A DNA stretch of 6,544 nucleotides, from positions 1 through 6,544 of the forward strand of contig CAMURW010000089.1 in NCBI GenBank assembly GCA_947097635.1. The letters are read 5' to 3'. The position numbers and the translations under genes are program-made. Positions 1-6,505 of this stretch are shown in pieces (within the stretch, counting starts at the first letter, position 1; each line of letters opens with the position of its first letter). This DNA is from an uncultured Bacteroidales bacterium (GTDB lineage Bacteria > Bacteroidota > Bacteroidia > Bacteroidales > P3). The notes beneath the pieces are model-generated. The model saw only the letters and a list, made by a program, of their open reading frames with translations. It did no database searches and was not told where the DNA came from.

Positions 1-202
1 GTGTGCGTTTCTTGGCATAGTGGCGCAACAGCAGCACGGGCGGCACTATACAGGCGGCAAACCAGCGCAGATGCACCGTTGCCGACTGTCCTGCCACCAG
101 CAAACCCAACCACAGCAGCAGCGCACCGCCCAGCTCGCCGAGCAGGGCACCCACCACACCCACGACGGGCTTGTCCTGTGAGAAAAACTCTTTTATTGTC
201 AT
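1..202 (-). CDS. Small membrane protein, N-terminal part only (runs off left edge)
   Basis: An ATG at 202-200 opens a frame of 67 codons that continues past the left edge. The reading begins MTIKEFFSQDKPVVGVVGAL. Two hydrophobic stretches are visible, at about residues 13-38 and 46-60, the second followed by a basic segment ending KKR, so this is very likely an integral inner-membrane protein with short loops. It starts only four bases after the surE stop codon, so the two genes are probably translated from one message. No other in-frame start lies close upstream; an ATG at 210-208 overlaps the surE stop but is in another frame and ends after three codons. I do not recognise the family. The acidic-polar start followed by a hydrophobic hairpin gives no catalytic hint. 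In some Bacteroidales surE is near lpxB, but nothing here shows that. Confidence 0.72.
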   Translation of the reverse strand, partial: MTIKEFFSQDKPVVGVVGALLGELGGALLLWLGLLVAGQSATVHLRWFAACIVPPVLLLRHYAKKRT

Positions 203-206
203 CGTG

Positions 207-995
207 TCATTGCTTTTCGTTGGAGTAGTACGCCCCGTCGTCCTGGAAGATGCGGGCGAGCGGCCGTATGGCTTCGTGGCTGGTGTAGTCCGGCATACAA
301 GGTACGATGCTGGCGTAGCCGTGTTCTAGCGCCCACTGGTCGGTGTCCTCGGCATTGTCGTCGCACACAAACTGTCCCGTCAGCCAGTAGTAGGGTTTTC
401 CGTAGGGGTCTATGCGTTTCTCGCAGCTGTCCGTCCACCGTGCCCACGATGCTCGGCACACGCGCATGCCTTTCAGTTCCTCGACATCAGGGAAATTGAC
501 GTTGAGGCACACATGCTGCGGCAAGCCATGCCGCAGTGCCTGCCGTATGATAGTTTCCACGTAGGGCAGGCAGACGCTGAAAGCGCAGTCGTGGTGGTGG
601 TTCAGTATAGAGAAGCCGATGGCCTGATAGCCGCTCTGCGTGGCTTCCAGTGCCGCGCCTATGGTGCCGCTGTACACTGCGTTGATACTGGCATTGCTGC
701 CATGGTTGATGCCGCTGAGCACTAGGTCGGGCGGACGAGGACAGTAGTGTTCCACTGCCAATTTCACACAGTCCACGGGCGTGCCGCTGCAGGCGAAGAC
801 GCTGTAGTCTGGCATCTCCTCCACGGGTCGCACGCGCATGGGGATACCGCTGGTGAGGGAGTGCGCCTTGCCAGAACGGTTGCCGTCCGGCGCCATGACG
901 ATCACGTCGCCAAGCCGACACGCCACCTTGGCAAGTTCTCGTAGGCCCTTGGCATCGTAGCCGTCGTCGTTTACCAAAAGAAAAAGAGGACGCAT
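207..995 (-). CDS. surE: 5'/3'-nucleotidase SurE
   Basis: SurE is a cytoplasmic, divalent-metal-dependent phosphatase that removes phosphate from 5'- and 3'-nucleoside monophosphates and, in some species, short polyphosphate. The family signatures are all present: the NDDG motif at residues 9-12 supplies the paired metal aspartates D10 and D11; APDGNRSG at 35-42 supplies the metal-binding serine S41; GTPVDCV at 71-77 and SGINHG at 94-99 contain the conserved asparagine N97; YSGTIGAA lies at 108-115. The C-terminal part has the usual pattern of a Gly-Tyr-Ala-Ser-Ile turn (226-230) followed by a Pro-Asp-Tyr-Thr segment (235-238). The length of 262 residues is normal. The start puts NDDG at the usual distance from the N terminus. 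It follows the DUF4340 gene by 34 bases and precedes a small membrane-protein gene by four. No missing residue or break was seen, so it should be active. Confidence 0.97.
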   Translation of the reverse strand: MRPLFLLVNDDGYDAKGLRELAKVACRLGDVIVMAPDGNRSGKAHSLTSGIPMRVRPVEEMPDYSVFACSGTPVDCVKLAVEHYCPRPPDLVLSGINHGSNASINAVYSGTIGAALEATQSGYQAIGFSILNHHHDCAFSVCLPYVETIIRQALRHGLPQHVCLNVNFPDVEELKGMRVCRASWARWTDSCEKRIDPYGKPYYWLTGQFVCDDNAEDTDQWALEHGYASIVPCMPDYTSHEAIRPLARIFQDDGAYYSNEKQ

Positions 996-1029
996 TAGTG
1001 AAAGTTATTTAATTAAAAGTGGGCCGTGG

Positions 1030-2154
1030 TTATTCGTGTTTAGCGAAGGTGGTGATGTCACCGCCCCTGAAGAAACTGGCAGGCTGCAGGATGTTGTCGA
1101 AGATGTAATATTGTATCAGCACGGTGTCCTTCTGGTTCATCACAGCATAGAGGCGGTCCAGATCGAAGACCTGATACATCGTAGTATCCGGCATCTTCTT
1201 CACATCGTCGGGGTTTTTATACTTTGTGAAAGTCTTCAACTGGGTCTCTTTGCCCTTTGTGTCGCGGATGGTGAGGATGGTTCTGGGCCTCTTGGAGAAG
1301 GTGGAATCCAGTTCCACCTTGGGCACAACTGTAGCATATTCGTCGAAGTTGAGATTAACGAACGACGACAGCAGTTGTGCCACACGTGCCGTGTCGAAGC
1401 CATTGACAGTGGCTGCGGGGTGGAGCATCTGCATAACAAAGCCTTCGCCCTGTCGCACGATGGCGAAACTCTCCTGCGGAGCGGCGGGTATCTCCAGTTC
1501 CACGCGTTCTATCTGCTGCACTGGCAGGTCCACTATCCTGTGGCTACGCCACAGGACAGGGTCGGTGGAGAACGACGCAGGCGCTATGAAGCCGCGGAAA
1601 TGAGGGATGTGGATGATGTAGGGCATCTTGTCGCCCTCGCGATACATGTAAGATCCCATCATATCCTGCGTCTCGTCGCCCAAATAATAGGTGCGGGTGA
1701 ACTTCTCATGGGGAAACAGGCGCAACCTACCCTTGAACCAGTTGATGCGATACACCCTTTGATAGACTTCTATCTTGATGCTCTTGGCGGCCATAGCTTT
1801 CAGCACGTTGTTGGCAGCACTTTTGTTCACCTGCTCGCGGATGCGCATATCGTTCAGTATGTCCAGCATGCCATCCACGAATGCCTGGTTGGCGGCCCAC
1901 TGGTTGTCCACCAGCCATTCGCCGTCCTTGTTGGTAGCGTTGGAGTACTGGTTGACCACCCTGTCGGCCTGTCGCGTAAGGGTGACGGAATGGTTTTGTT
2001 TGTCGGCGAGGAACACCTTCGTGATGGTGGAGGTGTTGGCTATATGGAAGTCCTGCTTGAAGGTGGAGCTACTACCACGTGCCTTGACGGCCCAAATGGC
2101 GAGGATGGCGACAACAGCCACGGTAATTATCAGTATGATGCTACTCTTTTTCAT
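1030..2154 (-). CDS. DUF4340-type membrane-anchored envelope protein
   Basis: The 374-residue product begins with a short basic start (MKKSS) and one hydrophobic segment at about residues 5-23, with no lipobox cysteine, so it is most likely anchored in the inner membrane by its N terminus with the rest in the periplasm. The body looks like the DUF4340 family: a repeated pattern of 'Ile-Thr-Lys-Val-Phe' or 'Ile-Glu-Arg-Val-Glu-Leu' strands (43-48 and 215-220), a WLV..W segment near 80-86, a long helical stretch at 88-125, a YYLGD turn at 156-160, a conserved-looking IHIPHFRGFI at 181-190, and DPVLWRSHRIVDL at 198-210 ahead of the second repeat-like half. No catalytic motif is visible. Proteins of this family are often encoded directly after GldG-like genes, as here (76 bases downstream), which suggests a partner role in the same transport-like complex. 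The family assignment is from pattern recognition and the function is not known. Confidence 0.82.
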   Translation of the reverse strand: MKKSSIILIITVAVVAILAIWAVKARGSSSTFKQDFHIANTSTITKVFLADKQNHSVTLTRQADRVVNQYSNATNKDGEWLVDNQWAANQAFVDGMLDILNDMRIREQVNKSAANNVLKAMAAKSIKIEVYQRVYRINWFKGRLRLFPHEKFTRTYYLGDETQDMMGSYMYREGDKMPYIIHIPHFRGFIAPASFSTDPVLWRSHRIVDLPVQQIERVELEIPAAPQESFAIVRQGEGFVMQMLHPAATVNGFDTARVAQLLSSFVNLNFDEYATVVPKVELDSTFSKRPRTILTIRDTKGKETQLKTFTKYKNPDDVKKMPDTTMYQVFDLDRLYAVMNQKDTVLIQYYIFDNILQPASFFRGGDITTFAKHE

Positions 2155-2230
2155 TGTTGTATGAGGGTCTTGCGTGTGAGGTATGTAGTGGCGAATAATG
2201 AGTACTAATTTTTAATTACGCCAGCAGCAG

Positions 2231-4048
2231 TTATTTTATTTTTGTGTTGGCCTTGGCGCGGGTAAAACGCCGGCGGCGCGCTATCAGCACCACTGGCACC
2301 ACCAGCAATATCAGCGCCACTGGCAGTGCGACACCCATTACCTGGTAGCGTGTGCGATTCTTGTTAGCGTCGATGGCATTGAGTTTACGCATAGTGACAT
2401 TGCGCGAGCGTGTCTGCATGCTGGCTTCGTCGCCGCTGAGGTAGTCGACGGCGTTGAGCAGAAACTGCTTGTTGGCATACATCGTCTGGGTGTACATATC
2501 GTAACCCAAGGGGTAGGCGAGATTTTCCTTATAGTTGATGCGGTTCTTTATTATGTCGCCGTCGCTAATCACTATCATCTTGGTGGGCTCGCTGGTGTCG
2601 CGATATCCCATCTCGGGCAACTGCGTGAAGGAGGGTGCCAGGCGGTTGTGCCACATACTTTGAAAAGTGCCTTCCAGAAGCACGGCCACGGGGATGTTCT
2701 TGCGGTTGAAGAGACGTTGGTCCAGTTCCGCAACGTTCACTTTGGCCTCGTTGATGTCCACAATCACTGGGGCGTTTTTCACGCGGCTGTATTCGCTGGT
2801 GGTGAGAAGGATGGTCTTGGCTATATTTTGTGTAATGGTGTTGTCGATGAGGTCTATGCTGCTGGCGAAATCGGACTTGATGATGTCCAGGTTGCGCACT
2901 ATGGGATGCTGGCTCAGTGGTACTATCTCGGGGAAGTAGAACCAGGGCCTGAAGTCCATCTGGGGCTTGTCGCCCACCATGCCAACGACCATGGGGATGG
3001 GACGGCAGCGCACATCCTGTATCAGGTCGCTGTTGATGCGCACGCCATAGTGGAAGAACATCTCGTCGAGGTTCAGGGGCAAGCGTGTGGCTATGGCCTG
3101 GTCCTGTGACTGCAGGCTGTCCATGTCGATGCTCAGGGGGTCGATGAGCCACAGCACCTTGCCGCCATACATGATGTACTGGTCCAGGAGGTATAGCTCC
3201 TGATCGGTAAAGGGCTGCGTGGGCTTGGCGACTACCAGCACGTCGTACTTGTTGTTGAAGCGCATCTCGCCATTCTCGCTGCGATAATGGTCTGTCAGTG
3301 CGTTGATGTTCTCGCCGATAGTGACATCGTTGACAACGGAATAGTTGTCGAATAGTGCCATCATAATGTCGTAGAGCGACCTTACGTCCAGCTCGCCGTG
3401 TCCTGTGGTGAAGCCCACTGAAGGCTTCTTGACGCGCACCAGTCCACGAATGGCACTGGAGAGCGCGTATTCCAAGTTCTGGATGGAGTTGTTGATGGAA
3501 GTGGCTTCGTTGACGTAGGCCTGGCTTTGCAGCAACTGGATGGAAGTCTCGTGGCCTTTGTAGGAGACATCGGCGGCGGGGATAAGCACCTGCTGCTCGT
3601 AGCCGTTTGCCGTCTGCACCTGCACGAAGGATGGCTGTATTCCTTTCTTGGCAAGTTTGGAGTAGAACTGGTTACGGTCCTCGTCGTTCTCAAACTGGTT
3701 GGGGTTGACGAACTCGTGGTTGACGTACTTATTATAGGCGCGAAATTGATTGAGCATCTCGCGCGTCTCATTCTGCAGCCGCTGATAGTCGCTCACCAGG
3801 TTGCCTTCCAGATACACGCGAAACAGCACCGGCTCGTCGATACTTTTCAGCAGATTCTTAGTGCTCTTGCTCAACGAATAACGTTTTTCGGCAGTAAGAT
3901 CCAGGCGGCCAAAGAAGTAGTGACCTATCAGGTTGACGAGAATAATAATGACAAGGACGACAACAAGCTGCAGCAGATGACTGCGGCGTGCCGTTCGCTT
4001 CTGTTTGCTGGTCCTATGGTTGGTCTTCTCTTTCATTATTTCTGCCAT
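2231..4048 (-). CDS. gldG: GldG-type ABC transporter auxiliary protein
   Basis: GldG is the auxiliary subunit partnered with the GldF permease, first described in Flavobacterium gliding. The 605-residue product has a basic cytoplasmic start, a membrane segment at about 25-46, a large periplasmic region, and a second membrane segment at about 569-590 followed by RRRR. Family features include GRLDLTAEKRYSLS at 47-60 just after the first membrane segment, the GHGE turn at 216-219, the YDVLVVAKP segment at 268-276, the YGGKVLWLIDP segment at 294-304, and YANKQFLLNAVDYLSGD at 524-540 before the C-terminal anchor. Two starts are possible: the ATG at 4048, used here, or the one at 4036-4034 (Met5), which shares a base with the gldF stop in TAATG. 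Either way translation is probably coupled to gldF. In likely non-gliding relatives the substrate is unknown, so the name reflects family and not motility. Confidence 0.93.
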   Translation of the reverse strand: MAEIMKEKTNHRTSKQKRTARRSHLLQLVVVLVIIILVNLIGHYFFGRLDLTAEKRYSLSKSTKNLLKSIDEPVLFRVYLEGNLVSDYQRLQNETREMLNQFRAYNKYVNHEFVNPNQFENDEDRNQFYSKLAKKGIQPSFVQVQTANGYEQQVLIPAADVSYKGHETSIQLLQSQAYVNEATSINNSIQNLEYALSSAIRGLVRVKKPSVGFTTGHGELDVRSLYDIMMALFDNYSVVNDVTIGENINALTDHYRSENGEMRFNNKYDVLVVAKPTQPFTDQELYLLDQYIMYGGKVLWLIDPLSIDMDSLQSQDQAIATRLPLNLDEMFFHYGVRINSDLIQDVRCRPIPMVVGMVGDKPQMDFRPWFYFPEIVPLSQHPIVRNLDIIKSDFASSIDLIDNTITQNIAKTILLTTSEYSRVKNAPVIVDINEAKVNVAELDQRLFNRKNIPVAVLLEGTFQSMWHNRLAPSFTQLPEMGYRDTSEPTKMIVISDGDIIKNRINYKENLAYPLGYDMYTQTMYANKQFLLNAVDYLSGDEASMQTRSRNVTMRKLNAIDANKNRTRYQVMGVALPVALILLVVPVVLIARRRRFTRAKANTKIK

Positions 4049-4794
4049 GTTCTGCGTTGCAGCATCAGTTTAGTGAATAGTAAGAATATTGCGACGACGG
4101 AGAGGAAGTACAGCACGTCGCGCGAATCTATCACGCCGCGGCTCATGCTTTCGTAGTGGCTCTGTATGCCCAGACTGCGGATGAAAAGCCCCACTTCGCC
4201 TAGGAAGTTCATGTTGTAGATGCTCTCGAAGCCCAGGTAGCAGAAAGCACACAGCAGTGCTGCCACGATGAAGGCGACAATCTGGTTTTCGGTAAGCGAG
4301 GAGGCGAAGAGACCTATGGAGACAAAGGCGGCACCGAGCAGCAGCAACCCCACGTACGAGCCCGCCACGGCGCCTGTATCGATATTGCCTCGCGGGTCGC
4401 CGAGGGAGAACACGATGATGTAATACACCAGCGTGGGCAGCAGGCTGAGAAACACCAGCGTGATGCCGGCGAGAAACTTGGCCCACACGATGTTCATCTC
4501 GCTAAGGGGCTTGGTGAGCAACAGCTCCAGGGTACCGTTCTTTTTCTCCTCGGCGAGCATACGCATGGTGATGGCGGGGATGAGGAACAGGTAGAGAAAA
4601 GGTGCCACGAAGAAGAGGCTGTCCAAGGTAGCGTAGCCATAGTCCAGGACGTTGAAGCTGGAGTGGAATATCCACAGCATCAGTCCCGTGAGCAGCAAGA
4701 AGACACCGATGGCCAGATACCCAGTCAGCGATGAGAAGAAGGTGGAGAGTTCTTTCTTGTAAAGAGCGAACATAGAAATAATAAATTGAAACAT
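4036..4794 (-). CDS. gldF: GldF-type ABC-2 transporter permease
   Basis: This is the membrane subunit of a GldA/GldF/GldG-type ABC transporter. The 252-residue product has about six hydrophobic segments, at roughly 25-43, 58-76, 106-130, 145-165, 170-188 and 227-242, as in ABC-2 permeases. Family marks are the KKEL start of the cytoplasmic helix at 13-16, AITMRMLAEEKKNGTLELLL at 74-93 with the EE..GT coupling-helix motif, NIDTGAVAGSYVG at 137-149, SSLTENQIVAF at 165-175 and SRGVIDSRDVLYF at 218-230. I chose the ATG at 4794 because GGGGAGG lies six bases before it. A GTG at 4815 would add seven residues; the ATG at 4773 (Met8 of this numbering) gives the N terminus that best matches relatives. 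The stop overlaps the gldG start region. No ATP-binding subunit is encoded in the window, so the ATPase must lie elsewhere or be shared. Confidence 0.93.
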   Translation of the reverse strand: MFQFIISMFALYKKELSTFFSSLTGYLAIGVFLLLTGLMLWIFHSSFNVLDYGYATLDSLFFVAPFLYLFLIPAITMRMLAEEKKNGTLELLLTKPLSEMNIVWAKFLAGITLVFLSLLPTLVYYIIVFSLGDPRGNIDTGAVAGSYVGLLLLGAAFVSIGLFASSLTENQIVAFIVAALLCAFCYLGFESIYNMNFLGEVGLFIRSLGIQSHYESMSRGVIDSRDVLYFLSVVAIFLLFTKLMLQRRTWQK

Positions 4795-4800
4795 TGCAGG

Positions 4801-4822
4801 CCTCCCCAGGCTCACAAGGAGG
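4801..4822 (-). promoter_or_regulatory. Shine-Dalgarno of gldF inside a possible hairpin
   Basis: On the minus strand the leader of gldF reads CCTCCTT, then an eight-base loop GTGAGCCT, then GGGGAGG, then six bases before the ATG at 4794. The two seven-base arms pair completely if two G-U pairs are allowed. GGGGAGG is a strong Shine-Dalgarno match at ideal spacing, which is unusual for this phylum, where leaders are normally A/T-rich. The upstream arm has the same sequence as the anti-Shine-Dalgarno end of 16S rRNA and could hide the site. The pairing is seen directly; any regulatory role is inference, and it loses meaning if gldF really starts at 4773. Confidence 0.4.
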
Positions 4823-4839
4823 TACGGAAGCCTATACGG

Positions 4840-6327
4840 TTATCTGAATTTGTATCTTCTACTCACCTGGCTGCGGCCCTGATAGTCGCCGAAGGAGAGT
4901 TCGTAGATGGTTTGGAACGCCAGGCGTGTGGCACCTACCAGGAAGCCTCTGTCCACATTCTCTGCAATGTCGCTCGGCTGGTGCGTATGCCTGGTACCGT
5001 TCACGTTGGTGAGATTGATACAGGGAATTCCTATGGCATCGAAGGCCAGGGCTGCACCCTTGGGATCGGTCGTAAGACCAGCCTGTAGCACGTTGCAGTA
5101 GATGCTGTCCATGCGCTTTGCCACCCCATAGAGACCTGGATACCTATTGTTGCCCAGTGCTGCCACACGTGTGCCGCCGCCCAGGCCGGAGAGATCCACG
5201 AAAGCCTCTACGCGCTTCAGCGGGTTGAAGTTGCTGACGAAGATCTGGCTGCCCAGATGTTGCTGCTCACTGGCACCGAAGAGCACGAACAGCACGTTTC
5301 TTCCAGGCTGCTCCTCTGCTTCCTGTAGCATACGCGCACTTTCCAGCAATGCCGCCACTCCGCTGGCGTTGTAGTCGGCACCGGGAAACAGGCACGTTTC
5401 TCCTTGCTGTCCAACGCCGTCCAGGCTGGCGCCTATCACCACATATTCGCCATTCAGGCGGCTGTCTGTACCAGGATACACGCCCACTACGTTGCAAGTG
5501 ACGGCCTTGGGGAGGTATTTGGCGTTGATTTCTATCTCGAACTTCTTGCGGAAATGGAAGCTCTGCGGCTTCATTGTGTTCTGCAACTGCGCCGTAGCAC
5601 TGTCGAAAGTCATCTTCTCGTCCTGAAACAGCATACGTGCACAGGTACGCGTGGGCTGAATGATGGGGAACGTGAGCAGATGAGGCATCTCGCCGTTGTA
5701 GGTATAACACTGTACCTCGTCATCCGGACAATTGGCATTCATATTCACCGCCACCAGTGCGCAGCAGCCGTGCTTCTTGGCCACACGTGCCTTGTCGCGC
5801 AACGTGCGATATTTGTTTGTCACCGTGCTGGGCAGCCAGTCGGGCACACCGCTCAGCACAAGTGCTATCTTGCCCCGCGCATCCACGTTGGCATACTCAT
5901 CGTAGCTGGCATCGTCGATACCATACCCCAAGAACACCACGCTGGCATCCGCATATCCGCGTCCCGTCATTCCGGCGCAGGCAAACTCACGCCCCAGCAC
6001 ATACACCTTGCGGGTGTCGCTGGAGCGCACGTAACTTTTGAAAGTTGCGTTTTCTATCTGGTTCCACTCGGTCTCGAAGAACTGATACCACTCGCCCTGA
6101 TAAGGCTTCACTCCGTAGCGACTCAGCGCCTCCTTGCAATAGCGGGCAGCTTCCTGATAGGCTTCTGAGCCTGCCAAGCGACCCTGATACTGGGCGTTTG
6201 AGAGCGCGCGGACGTGGTTGAGGAGGGTGTCCAAAGAGGGCTGCGGCTGGCGAGGCTGTGCCACTGCCGCCAGAGACATCATGGCCAACAAGGCGACCCA
6301 AAGAGCAGGCATTTTACGTTTTTTCAT
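4840..6327 (-). CDS. Secreted M28-fold protein with PA domain, probable pseudo-peptidase
   Basis: The 495-residue product starts with a typical signal peptide (MKKRK, hydrophobic core 8-22, probable cut after AVA at 23), so it is exported. Residues of about 128-235 resemble a protease-associated (PA) domain: FLGYGIDDASYDEYANVDARG, GKIALVLSGVP, then a KARVAKKHGCCALVAV segment. Residues of about 275-480 resemble the M28 aminopeptidase fold: VVIGASLDGVG at 296-306, PGADYNASGVAALLE at 315-329, VLFVLFGASEQQHLGS at 345-360, VDLSGLGG at 377-384 and HTHQPSD at 447-453. Compared with Vibrio aminopeptidase, Asp99, Glu152 and His256 have matches (D303, E354, H449), but His97, bridging Asp117, catalytic Glu151 and Asp179 appear as Ser301, Tyr319, Ser353 and Ser380. 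Zinc hydrolysis is therefore unlikely. The frame is intact and carries 11 cysteines, many for an exported protein. It leads the cluster and ends 45 bases before gldF. Confidence 0.88.
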   Translation of the reverse strand: MKKRKMPALWVALLAMMSLAAVAQPRQPQPSLDTLLNHVRALSNAQYQGRLAGSEAYQEAARYCKEALSRYGVKPYQGEWYQFFETEWNQIENATFKSYVRSSDTRKVYVLGREFACAGMTGRGYADASVVFLGYGIDDASYDEYANVDARGKIALVLSGVPDWLPSTVTNKYRTLRDKARVAKKHGCCALVAVNMNANCPDDEVQCYTYNGEMPHLLTFPIIQPTRTCARMLFQDEKMTFDSATAQLQNTMKPQSFHFRKKFEIEINAKYLPKAVTCNVVGVYPGTDSRLNGEYVVIGASLDGVGQQGETCLFPGADYNASGVAALLESARMLQEAEEQPGRNVLFVLFGASEQQHLGSQIFVSNFNPLKRVEAFVDLSGLGGGTRVAALGNNRYPGLYGVAKRMDSIYCNVLQAGLTTDPKGAALAFDAIGIPCINLTNVNGTRHTHQPSDIAENVDRGFLVGATRLAFQTIYELSFGDYQGRSQVSRRYKFR

Positions 6328-6337
6328 GGCTCTACGC

Positions 6338-6362
6338 TATTAATATAATAATATATATATTT
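6338..6362 (-). other. A/T-only tract in the leader of the M28-like gene
   Basis: Twenty-five consecutive bases are A or T only, including an alternating TA run, starting 11 bases upstream of the ATG at 6327. In Bacteroidetes, unstructured A/T-rich leaders commonly stand in for Shine-Dalgarno sites, and no Shine-Dalgarno match is seen before this start. It probably keeps the start region open for ribosomes; this role is inferred from the phylum and not shown by the sequence. Confidence 0.45.
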
Positions 6363-6410
6363 CAATCAAAGAAATAGTTAGCCATTTACGGCACTATCCT
6401 TAAAAACGGG

Positions 6411-6448
6411 CAAAGATAAGAAAATATTCTCACATGCACGAAAAAAAA
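6411..6448 (-). promoter_or_regulatory. Bacteroidetes-type promoter for the cluster
   Basis: On the minus strand TATCTTTG at 6418-6411 matches the Bacteroidetes sigma-ABfr -7 consensus TAnnTTTG exactly. About 20 bases upstream lies a run of eight T followed by CG (6448-6439), an acceptable, if not perfect, place for the TTG-type -33 element. The -7 box is 83 bases from the ATG at 6327, leaving a leader of roughly 75 bases. No other box as good was seen in the intergenic gaps, so this is the best candidate for driving the whole cluster. Confidence 0.62.
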
Positions 6449-6466
6449 CTATTCCTAATGCCATAT

Positions 6467-6505
6467 CCCCTCCTTCGCGGTGCTGCCGAAGAAGGGAGAA
6501 AGGGG
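6467..6505. repeat. Imperfect inverted repeat upstream of the promoter
   Basis: The outer arms are CCCC (6467-6470) and GGGG (6502-6505). Inside them CTCC.TTC-type sequence (from 6470) faces GAAGGGAG (6491-6498) with one bulged base, around a GC-rich centre CGGTGCTGCCG. The stretch is sharply richer in G and C than its surroundings. It is not followed by a T run on the plus strand; on the minus strand the T run comes about 18 bases later, too far for an ordinary terminator. It may be a dispersed palindromic intergenic element or the remains of a terminator for a gene beyond the right edge. Confidence 0.35.

Noticed and set aside
996..1008. TAACTTTC on the minus strand just before surE as a promoter -7 box
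   Set aside because: It misses the final G of TAnnTTTG and ends only four bases before the surE ATG, leaving no room for a leader.
1036..2208. Plus-strand open frame of 390 codons covering the whole DUF4340 gene
   Set aside because: It is opposite to a recognisable family member, has no domain-like pattern of its own, is rich in His/Val/Gly as expected from an antisense frame of a GC-rich gene, and lies against the direction of every other gene.
2155..2230. A/T-rich inverted stretch (TAATTAAAAATTA) between gldG and the DUF4340 gene as terminator or promoter
   Set aside because: The stem is A/T only and weak, no T run follows a GC stem, and no TAnnTTTG match is present; it is more likely a plain A/T-rich gap inside an operon.
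3527..4156. Plus-strand open frame of 209 codons over the start of gldG and the end of gldF
   Set aside because: It crosses two well-supported genes on the other strand and looks like a frame shadow.
5404..6168. Plus-strand open frame of 254 codons inside the M28-like gene
   Set aside because: It is antisense to a gene with signal peptide, PA-like and M28-like motifs, and its product shows no recognisable domain.
6467..6505. Rho-independent terminator
   Set aside because: The stem is imperfect and the nearest T run on the minus strand is about 18 bases past it, with none on the plus strand.
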